From contig SJOL01007330.1 in NCBI GenBank assembly GCA_004794785.1, positions 637,376-701,375 on the forward strand: DNA of 64,000 nucleotides, written 5' to 3'. Under the pieces are notes generated by a model that was not told the origin of the DNA, did no database searches, and worked only from the letters and a program-made list of their open reading frames with translations. The stretch comes from Opisthorchis felineus. Its lineage: Eukaryota; Platyhelminthes; Trematoda; Opisthorchiida; Opisthorchiidae. Shown here in pieces: positions 38,390 through 47,965 of the stretch (position 1 is its first letter; each line of letters begins with the position of its first letter). The position numbers and the translations under genes are program-made.

Positions 38390-38657
38390 CAAGAAAATGA
38401 TGTATTTGAATCAGAACAATATCGGAAATAAGACACGTAAAAAAGCGTAAAACCAGTCGTTATGAGTACAGAGTTGGGCAAAATTGGAGCACCGTCTCCC
38501 TTCTCTTTTGCCGGGACCACTGATGTTTGACCTGACGATGTTTTTGTCTTCGGAATCACGTCATTAATATCATCATTATCATCTCTGACGGCAGAAGCCA
38601 CTGCTGATGTGGAGTTGAGGACTGAAGCTGTTGACGTTGACTCCATCCAAACAGGTC
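38390..38657 (-). CDS. Candidate exon of a secreted/membrane protein gene (3' boundary unknown)
   Basis: On the minus strand a very good acceptor (TTTCCTCTTTTGTGTCCCCTGTTCAG) ends at 38658. The frame is then open to the stop at about 38389. The product is rich in Ser, Thr, Ala and Asp (a stretch with DDNDDINDV), followed by a short hydrophobic patch (VLITTGFTLFYVSYF). The exon begins with two bases that complete a Gly codon with the single G left by the donor at 41516, so it joins in phase with the exon at 41516-41963. The downstream donor is unresolved (GTCAG|GTCAAA near 38534 is one possibility); alternatively the stop ends the protein. Confidence 0.35.
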
Positions 38658-39489
38658 CTGAACAGGGGACACAAAAGAGGAAAGCACATTGAAATTTGTG
38701 TAAAACTAAACTCACAAAGTGACGACGCATACAAGAACTGACACCATGTTATTAACCACTAACTTCATTGCGCTCATAGGAAGCCGGCCCAAAAGAGCTT
38801 CCGATAATCACAAAAGTCTGCACTATATACAGATGAACCGCTTAACAAGGAGCATTCACGAGCTTAAGAAAGCCCTTTTCCAGACCTGAATACCAGTGAC
38901 ATTTCGGCATTTCAACCCATTAGTCGTGCGATAGGTCGTTATTACCTGTCCTTCCCATTGAGAAGGCATTTTGAGAACCCTCGGAACAGTTTTCTCGAAA
39001 GGAGATGCCACCAGCTAAGTTCCACCCGATGAGACCAACTTGGATTCATGCAGCTTTAAGCTGGGTCCTTGGTGGTTTCTTCCGAGTTCCATTACTGATA
39101 TGATGCGTCTAGACTTTACAGGTACACGAATAAAGAACTGGTCATTTTTTAGAAATCAGGTTCTATTAGCTGCTGTTCCACTCGTAGTTGATAAGGTACA
39201 ACGGAAGTTAGGGACAATCAGTACGGATACACGCCTTCTTGGACGTTACATTCATTGTTCACGGATGATGCACACACCAGGGCTGCTTGACTAAGAAATC
39301 CGGAGACATTATCAAACGTCTTAAGCCTGTAGTTCTTTTCGCAGCTCTTTACGGCAATTACCACGTTGTTTTCGCTCCCGACAAAACGGAGCACGCCTGT
39401 GTATGTAGTTACGAAGCGAAAAAAAGTGATAATTGAGCTGATGTGAAGCCTTCCTCTCAGGGAAGCCAGTCTATGCTGAAAAGCCGGGA

Positions 39490-39536
39490 GCATTGTACAA
39501 CTGTCTCATTCTCATTGGGAATCATCAGCGGTACAC
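39490..39536 (-). ncRNA. Family 2 hammerhead motif, nearly intact core
   Basis: Minus-strand reading has an intact CUGAUGA, stem II UUCCC..GAGAAU-like, and GAGA in place of GAAA. Stem I is weak. Confidence 0.5.
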
Positions 39537-39653
39537 ATCTCACGAGGCTTCAGGATGCCTCGAGGCCGCGACCTTCAGGTTAGTAGTTCAAGCACTTAAC
39601 CGATCGGCTACGAGCGACCTGGGGCTCGAAATTCCTTGGAGTTCCGTGAGGTG

Positions 39654-39696
39654 CACACTGCTGATGGTTTTCAATAAGGTTGAAACAGCGGGACAG
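39654..39696 (+). ncRNA. Family 2 hammerhead motif, degenerate
   Basis: CUGAUGG in place of CUGAUGA; GAAA intact. Stem I ACACTG/CAGTGA pairs at five of six positions. Confidence 0.5.
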
Positions 39697-40250
39697 TGAT
39701 ACGTGGTTTTTAAACGTAGACAGGCAGGAAGAAATATCCGCTAAAAATTCAAAGATATACCCACACTTCCAGCAACCTTCCTTTCGAATGGAGAGGATTT
39801 TTCCTTATCTGAATCAGAAGAGCATCTCTAACAATCTAGGCTACTCTACTGTGATGCTCACAAGGAATTCGGAAATGGAACAACCTTCCGGCGCGTTCCT
39901 TCTGTGGGTCTCATATTGAGTGGTTCATTGTGTCCTCGGTACGCACGATTGCCCAAAATGCAAATAACGATTACTATAACGTTTACCCAGTTTGCCGTTC
40001 TTGATGATAAAAGACTTCTCTGTGCCTCTAATTTTATCTAAGCACCTCCACTGAAAGCGCTTCGCTTTCCAAATACGTTGTTTGTTGTTGTCGTCACTAT
40101 CGTTGTTTTTCTGCAATTTCCCTAGGCACAAATGTTTGGTTTTAGGGCCTTGTTCAATCAAAACATTGCCATTTTTAAGCGTTCCCAATTGAGATTTAAA
40201 TAGCACGCAGCTGTGTCTCGATTACTCATACAAAACTTCATGCTAGGTAG

Positions 40251-40449
40251 GAGTCCACAGCGTCCCACCGAAACGTAGGTCCTGATGAATTCGGTCTGGT
40301 AGTGACCGACGTGTCACTTCGTACGGATGGTGAACTAATACATTTTACTTGGAAACTCGAATGTGCTAGACTGGAAAAAGAGTTTGATACGTCTTGTGCA
40401 TGCCTACAAGGTGAAGAATACACCCTCACGTCAAACGGACCACTTTGAG
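40251..40449 (+). CDS. Candidate exon, possibly 3'-terminal (66 codons to a stop)
   Basis: After an acceptor-like ATGCTAGGTAG ending at 40250, the frame is open for 65 codons to a TGA at 40447-40449. The product looks protein-like (EFGLVVTDVSLRTDGEL, then charged residues and three Cys) but matches no family I recognise. A good internal donor CAAG|GTGAAG at about 40412 could make it an internal exon instead. It is phase-compatible with the candidate exon at 37356-37610. An AATAAA lies at about 40749. Its strand is opposite to the minus-strand model that spans it. Confidence 0.3.
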
Positions 40450-41515
40450 ACATAGAAAATAGCAGCCGACACATTGGTGATCAAATGAAATCACTGAGTA
40501 ACTAAATGTGACGTTGAACATTCGGGAAGACATGTTAACCGGTTCGTTTTACGGTAAAACCGTTCAACGGGATCGGATTAAGGTGGTTTAAAATGTCTTG
40601 TACAAAGGTACTCCGAGCACGCGAAGTAACCTCGTGGATTTCTGACATGACACACGTATTATCACAGGGGTAGTGGCTCAGTCGTGACTGAGCAAGACAC
40701 CTTAAAATGCGCCTCTCAGTCTCTCCACAAGGAAAGTTTTCAATTACGAATAAATCTAACACACTAGTACCGCAAGCTTAGTCCTGTCCTCACATTGTCC
40801 CGAACCACAAAAGAAGCTATAAAGTAGGTGAATTATCGAATGTTCCAGGAGTCGCACATTTAGGCGTTTTATGTGCACTTCTGTTTGATTTATTGTCGCT
40901 TGTAATGACGGGTTAAAGTACTCACTGTTGGATGGCCAACAGTCGAGCAAGAACAGGCAACAAGTGGGTAAAATGTCTTCAATCTCGCCATTCTCGAAAG
41001 TTCTTCTGAAGAGATCAGTTAATAATCTACAGGAAAGTAACAGCATTCTTAACAGGTGCTTCGTCTGCGTACTAGTCATTTACGAAGGGTTTCTTCTCCA
41101 GGGGATAAAAGTGTACAGGGGACAAGCAACGGACATTTCGAAGTTCGATCACACCTGGCTGAAGTATTTTGCTAGTACATCACGTGACAATGACTGATCT
41201 TTTCGGGGCTAATGTCAGTGAGAACATGTCCCGGATACTCTGACGATTGATAAGGGTAAAGTGGCCCATCATAAAACAGCGGTTAGAGTTTACATGTGAA
41301 AATGGAGAGGTTCAACAGGCTCTCTCTGTTTTTTCATAAAGGTCTGCTACCTTGAAATGGGTGTCCTGGTGAGCATCTAATAAAAAATCAATAATCCACT
41401 GTAAGAAACTTAGGATTGATAGTCCTGTTAACTGCTAATATGGGAGAAAGGTTACTGAAAATGTGTACTCCGCGCTTTTGGAAGGCCAACGCGAAGCGAA
41501 AAATCGAGGTCTCAC
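40450..41515. other. No gene recognised (intron of the minus-strand model?)
   Basis: No supported exon or repeat. If the minus-strand model 41963 to 38657 is right, this is intronic. Confidence 0.35.
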
Positions 41516-41963
41516 CTGGTGGTACAATTTGATTAGAATCTACTTCCTTGTTGGAGGCGATCGATGCTTCGGACTCATGCTGCCCAGGTGAGATGCAATC
41601 TTCGTCATCCGTGGAGCACCCACCAACCAAATTTGGTTCTATCACCGGCTTAGGTTGTGGAGAAGGTACGTCAGGAAACACTGGTGGGAAGTTGGCTGCT
41701 TCATTCGGTGATAGTGGGAGATGACTGAAGCTGTTTTCGGAATCTGGCGAAAAACCACTGGAATCCGGTAGATCAGGCCATGTAGGCAGCGAATTTTGTG
41801 AGGACGGGACGCTCCGGTCTGGCTGAAATATGGAGATGCACAAGATACTACTGATTTTGTCTTCTGCCACAATTTGGTCGGACCGCTTATTTATCACAAG
41901 CTGACCAACATGCAGCCCTACGAGGACGATAACGCAGAGAATAAGTGGAATTTTAATGGACAT
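41516..41963 (-). CDS. Candidate first exon: secreted or type II membrane protein
   Basis: From an ATG at 41963 the product starts MSIK followed by about 16 hydrophobic residues (IPLILCVIVLVGLHVG), consistent with a signal peptide or signal anchor. A Ser/Pro/Asp-rich, low-structure region follows (about residues 48-130) with two Cys close together (CSTDDEDC near residues 115-122). The exon ends at a consensus donor CCAG|GTGAGA (41516/41515), after which the frame runs 43 more codons that are presumably intronic. Phase agrees with the exon at 38657. A second acceptor-like site ending at 41823 (CATCTCCATATTTCAG) could instead make this an internal exon starting at 41822. No homolog recognised. 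The layout would fit the stem region of a type II Golgi enzyme or a secreted acidic protein. Confidence 0.4.
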
Positions 41964-42059
41964 TGATTAAAGTCAATTCAATAGTTCGTATGTTACGGGA
42001 ATCCCCCTATCGATAGAACGTTACTTAGGTTCGTTCATCATACCATCAGAAAAGAATAA

Positions 42060-42400
42060 TTTCACAAGATGAGTAAAACTTCCATCTGATAATTCGTCAA
42101 TAGAGGATCCAGTCAGCACGTACGACCATGTGATGTGGATCCCGTGACTGAAGGATGAGTAGAACCATATCCTGTTCAAATAAAAGTTAATCACATTTCC
42201 CATCAGCCGCTCTTGGTCGAACGGTTAAGTGACCAAACAACTTGCTGGTAGTTCGTAGATTCTGAACTACCTGGAGTTTCCTGCGATGAGCACTGCTGAT
42301 GATTCCCAATAAGGATGATGCAGCTGTACAGTGCCTCTCGGCTTTTCAGCATAGATCAGCTTCGCTTACATGACGAAATCCAGGTTGTAACTCCTTCAAG
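42060..42400 (+). mobile_element. Family 2 element
   Basis: Full-length-looking copy. Leader (ACAAGATGAGTAAAAC, ACGACCATGTGATGTGGATCCC), tRNA-like head (TTGGTCGAACGGTTAAG, about 42212-42228), hammerhead at 42290-42334, tail CTTTTCAGCATAGATCAGCTTCGC. Confidence 0.75.
42290..42334 (+). ncRNA. Family 2 hammerhead, stem I and palindrome preserved, GAAA lost
   Basis: Stem I GCACTG (42290-42295) pairs perfectly with CAGTGC (42329-42334). CUGAUGA is at 42296-42302. The second box reads GATG (42317-42320) in place of GAAA. The segment CAGCTGTA (42321-42328) is the stem-III palindrome ending in a UA cleavage-type dinucleotide. With GAAA restored by consensus this is a standard type I layout; this copy is inactive. 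Confidence 0.6.
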
Positions 42401-43369
42401 CATAGTAGGCCCGCCCAAAAAAATTCACTTGTGAGAACGGACAAAAACTTCCTCTACTTGGGGATTTTTACAATTCGAAGGGCGGCCAAGTTTAGTTGGG
42501 GCTCGTCCAAAATTATTGATACAATTGAGCTCCTTTTTCAGTAAAACGAGGGAAGCTTCGCACGAAAAATAACTTAAGATGGGGGCTGCTTACCCTCTGC
42601 GGACAAGTGCTCCATAATGTCATCCGAACAGAAGGCACAATATGATTTGTGCTCCTTCACGAAGGATTTTTGCCCAAACTAATGCGGCTGATAAATGACG
42701 CTAAAGATCCTTGAATGAAAACATCAAATAACATCCAAAGCCCGCTTGAAATCTCATTATTGAGTGTTCCACCGTAAATTTAAGGGGAGACGTTCCTGGA
42801 AGGGGGTGACCTGCTAACGTTCCATTAGGCACGCAAGTTGCAGTAAACTGTACACAGCCGCTCCATTGGTTCGTTGTTTCAATAAACATCAGAATTTTGC
42901 ACTGCATTCTTCCGTAACCATTTTCCACGGTAGACTCAAGAAAATACGGTCAGAGCTACCCTTGGGTCTTCTAAGATGCCTCCAAGCAGAGGTACCCCGC
43001 ATGAAACGCATAGACGGTTTGTGCACTATTGTGGCCGACGACAAGTGGATGATCTTCCGTTTCTTCAACCCATTTGGTCTAACTAGCTGTCAGAAGTAGC
43101 AAGAAGCAGAAAATGTTTCATCATCCGCAAAAAGCTTGATTAGTTTGTTGCCTTTGTATGGTATAGTCAGCCTTACACTATAATGTGCCACATACGAATC
43201 AGCAAAACCCTTCGCCGACCATCACGCCGGGGCCGTAGGAGCTTAAAATGCATGGGTTTGAAATGTGAAATCATCTACCTATTCAAAGTACTCAGGTTTT
43301 CCTGAGCAATATTAGTGTTTGTTGGCACTATGATATTTGGGAAGTTTTAGTGGGGATTCCTTCGTGTAG
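42401..43369. other. No gene recognised
   Basis: No supported feature. A 77-codon plus frame at 42866-43099 has no recognised domain. Confidence 0.35.
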
Positions 43370-43512
43370 GTCGACTGAAATGCCAAGGAGCACTGTAAAG
43401 CTGTTTCATCCCTGTTGGTCATAATCGGTAGTGCGCATCCCACGAAGTTTTAGGGATATTCGAACTCGAAACCGCCTGGCCAGATCACTTAACCGTTTGC
43501 GTGATTAGCTCG
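43370..43512 (-). mobile_element. Family 2 element, minus copy
   Basis: Hammerhead at 43390-43434 and tRNA-like head (about 43458-43500) in minus orientation, head-to-head with the plus copy that starts next to it. Confidence 0.7.
43390..43434 (-). ncRNA. Family 2 hammerhead motif, degenerate
   Basis: CCGAUUA in place of CUGAUGA. GAAA, the CAGCTTTA segment and the stem-I strands GCACTA/CAGTGC are largely kept. Confidence 0.5.
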
Positions 43513-43812
43513 CTCCCAGACATGATATAGCGCCACTAATTCAAACAGTTCACATCACGTGATCATGTGATCCATTCGTGTGACGCCAAAACCTGTCTAA
43601 GTGAGAGTTAACCACACTACCAGTCATCCGCTCGTGACCGAACAGTTTGGCCTTCAGCCACTAACCGGAATGTTACAAGTTCAAATCACCCCGGTAATTC
43701 GTGAGATGTTCACCGCTGATGAGTCCCAGTGAGGAAGAAACAACTGCAGTGATTTCGGTCTTCCAGGATTGATTGACTTCACCTGAAGGATGAAATCTCC
43801 ATTGAAAACGAG
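43513..43812 (+). mobile_element. Family 2 element, plus copy with intact core boxes
   Basis: Leader with ATCACGTGATCATGTGATCC, tRNA-like head (CGTGACCGAACAGTTTGG, about 43633-43650; box B-like ACAAGTTCAAATCACC), hammerhead at 43710-43752, and the tail ending GAAATCTCCATT. Together with the preceding minus copy it forms an inverted pair. Confidence 0.7.
43710..43752 (+). ncRNA. Family 2 hammerhead, both core boxes intact
   Basis: CUGAUGA at 43716-43722 and GAAA at 43737-43740, stem II GTCC..GGAA-like. Stem I TCACCG (43710-43715) pairs with CAGTGA (43747-43752) at five of six positions. Relative to the consensus, two bases are missing before the cleavage point, leaving G at the cleavage position, which should block cleavage. 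Confidence 0.6.
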
Positions 43813-44603
43813 TATCTTTTCTTATCTCAGAAACGCTCATTAGAGTGCATTCGAGTACCATCAAAAGCCTCCCACCATTTCGGTTTCAGTTTTTTTATAA
43901 CAAAAACCCTTCTCCTCGAGCTATTGAATGGATCCCTTATTGTGTGGCCGAATGCCTCGAATGACCGTCAATTTTGGTACGTGCCAGATTGAGAGTATTA
44001 CCTGTGGGACCTGCATATTTCCTGCTGTTAGTTTCATAGGCTTGAATCGATCGGGAGAGGTTATCTGACGAAGTTGTCATTCACAAAAATTCACTGCATA
44101 CACGAACGGTTTGACTGGACACAGTGGCCTTCAAAGCAGCCGCGCTTCTTATCAGTCAATAGCAGGGAGCTGGCCATATTGTTGCAAAATCCTCCTGGGT
44201 TTTCTTCGCAAATACTCACGAAGGTTTCCCCAAACGGACTGTGTAAAAGACGCAGTTCGGTGATACTAGCGACTGTTTTTATATGACTTCGTTTTAACCT
44301 TTTAAGTCATATGTACCGAAGCGTTACCTAAGTCGGTGATCACCAAATCTGCAGTAAGTACCAGCATTTATTACTTGTGTAACGGTGTACACTACTGATG
44401 AAAATTGTGAGTAGCATCCGGTCCACTGTCAAAACACCGTCCTAGCATCTGATGAGGTGTTGGTAAGGAAAACATGTTCATTAGTGCTTAATACTCAAAG
44501 AACGTCCAGGAAAGTTCACTTTTCAAATACGCTGTGCGAATGAGATACTTACTTCGGTGTCTAACAGGTTGTAACCGCTTAGTTAATGGTGGCCATTAAA
44601 TAC
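43813..44603. other. No gene recognised
   Basis: No supported feature in this interval. Confidence 0.4.
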
Positions 44604-44884
44604 CTCTGCACTGAAGAGTGTTCTTCTTTCCGTATGGTATACTGCTGTCTGTGATGAGGATGATGCTCAATCGGCATTCTGTGTCGCTCCTTCCTTATGA
44701 GGGACAAGCTCAATGATCCTCGGGAATGTTTTGCGGTGGTGCTGACCACTATGGGGTCATCCAAGGAGGAAGACAGGTCTGCCGTCATCTTGAAAACGTC
44801 ATTCCTTCCCAAGGGAACTAAAACGTGGTCATTTATCGAACTGTTTGTGAAAGTCTTCTTTTTTTGGTTGAATTCAAAGTTCAA
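44604..44884 (-). CDS. Candidate exon, unassigned, charged and His-rich
   Basis: Minus-strand frame of about 94 codons up to a donor GCAGAG|GTATTT at 44604/44603. The product is hydrophilic with a basic, His-rich end (IEHHPHHRQQ) and no membrane segment. No clear acceptor is visible upstream; ATG at 44884 could be a start. The donor leaves two bases, which does not fit the phase of the 41.9-kb exon, so if both belong to one gene another exon must lie between. The opposite strand also has a plausible 65-codon frame (44697-44894), so strand is uncertain. Confidence 0.22.
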
Positions 44885-45696
44885 TGATCAATAAACTCAT
44901 TCTGCGTTCCGGGCTAGTTGTTTGAACGATTCCCGAATCAAGCAGCTGAAGTTTAAGAAACAGATTAGAGGAAACAGTCCAGAATGTGAACTAGTTTGTT
45001 TGTTGAGACAGCATGACGTGCGTATCCCTGCGCTGAACTACTTCGGTATGTCCCGTTGAGGCCGCACACTCAACCGTTTTACTTCTTCCACATTTTTTCT
45101 ACATCAGATCACAGTGAGCATTCTGGCACTTTCCGCCCTCTGGTAGAAAAGGTGATTTTTTGGTCAAGAGTAAAAAAACCTATTCTGGATGGCAGGTTAG
45201 GCATAACTTTCTAAAACAGTTCTACCAGCAGGCAAGCCTCCAAGACATTCTAAACAGTTCTGTTTCGCTTCATCAGTTCATGTTTCGGTTTTGTTGAAAA
45301 TCACACAACTACGCACAAGGCGCGTATATTCCACGCCTCGAATGAGTTACAGCGGTTTCTTCCTAGCATACAGAGTGCGTCTCGCCAGTTGTATGTCCGA
45401 GTCTGTCCTTAGACAGATACCGCCATTCTTGACATGCAGTCGAGAAATGGTAACGGGTTGGCCTCGTTTTTCGGTGTTTTGTGGTGTGATTGACGTGGAT
45501 TTGATCAGAACTCAGTGGGATGATGGGCAGTCGTTAGAATGATTTCATTTCGTACTGTTCTACGAAACGAAAAGAATCACGCTCCGGCGTTTAGGTTATA
45601 CTAACTAGGAAGTTCATACATGTTCAGCCGCGGTTGTTTAGCCAGCGTGGAAAAAAGTAAGAGGAGATTTTCACATGCGACAAACGGGACATAAAG
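44885..45696. other. No gene recognised
   Basis: No supported feature. An 83-codon plus frame at 45291-45542 has no recognised domain. Confidence 0.4.
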
Positions 45697-46150
45697 TTTT
45701 CGAGAAATACTGACATTCGGGCACGAATTTGCTTTTGACCAGAAGTTCAGCTGAATCCAGCTGAATCTCTTGTTTATGGTGGTCCGGTCGTGGGCTGCCC
45801 AAGAGTTTTCAGCAACCTTATGAGTAGTGTGTTACGTCCAGGAAACAACCTATTGCGATATCTCGAACTGAAAGATAAAGCTGCCTGGTGCAGAACATTC
45901 ACTTGAAGCAGACAGTCATAAACGAGAGATTCAGATGGATTCTGCTGAATCTGTTGTCAAAACCAAATTTGTGTGCAAATGAGAGTAGATGTCGAAACCT
46001 GCCTGTCCAACTTGTGTTCAACTAGAACGTATGGTTGACGGAAACTCAGTAACTGCGCCTAGCTGATGAGTCCCAACAAGGGCAAAAACGGTCAAGGGCT
46101 GTCGAAGAATTTTCAACAAACTTATGAGTAATGTGTTGCGTCGTTTTTTA
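45697..46150. repeat. Family 1 hammerhead repeat, plus-oriented unit with inverted leader
   Basis: A short minus-oriented body fragment (45697-45780, with CAGCTGAATCCAGCTGAATC) is fused to a plus-oriented unit. The unit begins at the 3' half of a ribozyme (CCGGTCGTGGGC, 45784-45795), runs through the terminal block (AGTTTTCAGCAACC) and body to a second ribozyme at 46057-46099, and then into a second terminal block. The distance between the two cleavage-site equivalents (45789/45790 and 46093/46094) is 304 nt, which defines the monomer length. Confidence 0.8.
46057..46099 (+). ncRNA. Hammerhead ribozyme motif, one core change
   Basis: CUGAUGA intact, stem II UCCC..AGGG-like, but the GAAA box has its G replaced (CAAAA). 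Stem III reads ACGGUC. The loss of G12 should abolish activity. Confidence 0.6.
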
Positions 46151-47629
46151 CAGCTTGTACACTAGCCTCGGGGCATAAGAACTGTTTCCTTATTGAGGAT
46201 ACTCATTTCTTCTGGGTGTATCACAAGAGAAGAGCACCAATATAAATCATTGTGGAAAATAAATTATCGAAAACTATCCACATTCTTAAAAACGAACATT
46301 CTATTGGGTGTCTGGTGAACAATCGAGAGGCCTGAGTTCCTTTTGCATACCCTCTCCGTTGTATTGAAATTCAAAGGTGCTTTATCTCAGCAACCTTGTC
46401 TAACTAGAAGTTAGACTGGCTTAACTTTCGACTGGAACTAGGGCGAAAGACCTGTTTGGCTAACGTTCTTTGAAGCCGAATCCACACGGAGTAGCAAGTC
46501 ACTCATCAGTCACAATCTTGCATGTAATGCGCTCCGAACAGATTACTCTCGGAAAGGTCAAGTACATTCTTCCCTTGTAGTTGCCTGTCTTGGAAGGATT
46601 ACTGGTTTATACAGTGGTCACACGCGGTTGGAAACGTTCGTTTATGTACTGTGACACTGATCCGATCGGTGAACGACCGCTAACTGGCTCTGTGATTCTG
46701 ACTAGTTGAACTAACATTCTGATCACGTTCAGTTTGGAGTAGTTCCTATGTAAATCGGCGCGAAAGCAGGACGACATTTGAGTCAGTACCTCATGAAAAT
46801 GCCTCAGCGAAAGTGGAATGCAACAGTGACTGAATTTACAGAAACAACTAATCTCTCTCCAAAAATGCTCCCTCAGAGCAAAAAGTTCTTCACTTCCCCA
46901 TTTAGTGTGCGATTGAGAAGGACTTGTATAATCATCCTAATATTTGGCCGAAGAGTTTTTTCACTGTATCCAAAACACTGTATGAACCGATTTCCACCCC
47001 GCTGACACAATTACAGGTGGTCTACTTCACCATAAATTGGATGTAAAACAACTAAAAACGTAAGCTGTCAAGAATTCAGTCGGTGAAACCTATTTCTCCT
47101 GCTGCTAATCTGCTAATGAATCAGCAGGTTCAGTCGCGCGTACCCAAAACTGCGGCAGTTTCAGAGAAGCTCTTCCGATCTACTTCAAACGAACAAATAA
47201 ACAAACATACCCTGGCAAATATCTTCATCAAATGTGCTTACCCCTTGTTGTGTCGTAAAAACGGAGACAGGTAGCTGTCGTATTAGGATGAAAATTAGCA
47301 GCCAGAATAAGTCAGACTGTACCATAAGTTGTGTTGAAATTTTGCAAGTTGCACGATTAAAGTTGTATTGAAAAACAGCAAAAGCTTATCTGGAGTTTCG
47401 TCAGACAGCGAAAAGGACGGAAGGTGGTTTAAGATGTCCTTTTTCAAACCCTATCTGTCTTTCGTACATTACACGATTCAGTTTATAGCTTACAGTCAAC
47501 GTTCCTTCTACCGTTCTTTTTTATTGTTCTTGCATAGATTGGCTTCATTTATGGTGTGAAGTCTCCATTAGAATTCTAAAATCTGTTCACACAAGGAACA
47601 CTGTGAACACTGCTCAGAGGAAGGACAAA
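46151..47629. other. No gene recognised
   Basis: No supported gene. A 63-codon plus frame (47083-47274) and others have no recognised domain. Confidence 0.4.
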
Positions 47630-47965
47630 ATTCACTCAATGGGTGAAACTTCCATCTGACGAGTTGTTGATCGAGGAACCAGTCAACACATGTGACCACG
47701 TGATGTGGATCCCGTGATTGAAAGATGAGCGGCGCTATATCCTGTCTAAGTGCGATTTAATCACACTGCTGATCAGCCTTTCGTGGGTGAGCGGTTAAGC
47801 GTTCAGTCTACTAGCCTGGAGGTCGCAGGTTCGAGTTTCCCCAGTGGTGCTTCGTGAGATGAGCACTGATGATGATTCCCAAGAATGATGAAACACGTAT
47901 TTCCCGGCTTTTCAGCACAGACTGGCTTCAAAGGACGAAATCTCCATCACAAGGATTCACCTTTA
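47630..47965 (+). mobile_element. Family 2 element
   Basis: Leader (GGGTGAAACTTCCATC, ATGTGACCACGTGATGTGGATCC), tRNA-like head (GGGTGAGCGGTTAAGCG, about 47787-47803; box B-like AGGTTCGAGTTTCC at about 47827-47840), then a hammerhead region near 47861-47900 that has lost its 3' half, and the tail GGCTTTTCAGCACAGACTGGC. Confidence 0.75.

Larger units (their letters stand above)
39425..39705. mobile_element. Family 2 element, head-to-head inverted pair
   Basis: Left half is minus-oriented: tail (CCAGTCTATGCTGAAAAGCC, about 39464-39485), hammerhead at 39490-39536 and tRNA-like head (about 39560-39612). It is followed directly by a plus-oriented hammerhead region (39654-39696). This reproduces in a second family the foldback layout seen in family 1. 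Confidence 0.7.

Noticed and set aside
37920..38450. 176-codon plus-strand ORF
   Set aside because: No recognisable motif or splice context; about one frame near this length is expected by chance, and it overlaps the antisense 38657 exon candidate.
46385..46405. TCTCAGCAACCTTGTC word resembling the family 1 terminal block
   Set aside because: Only about a dozen bases match and the neighbouring family blocks are absent.
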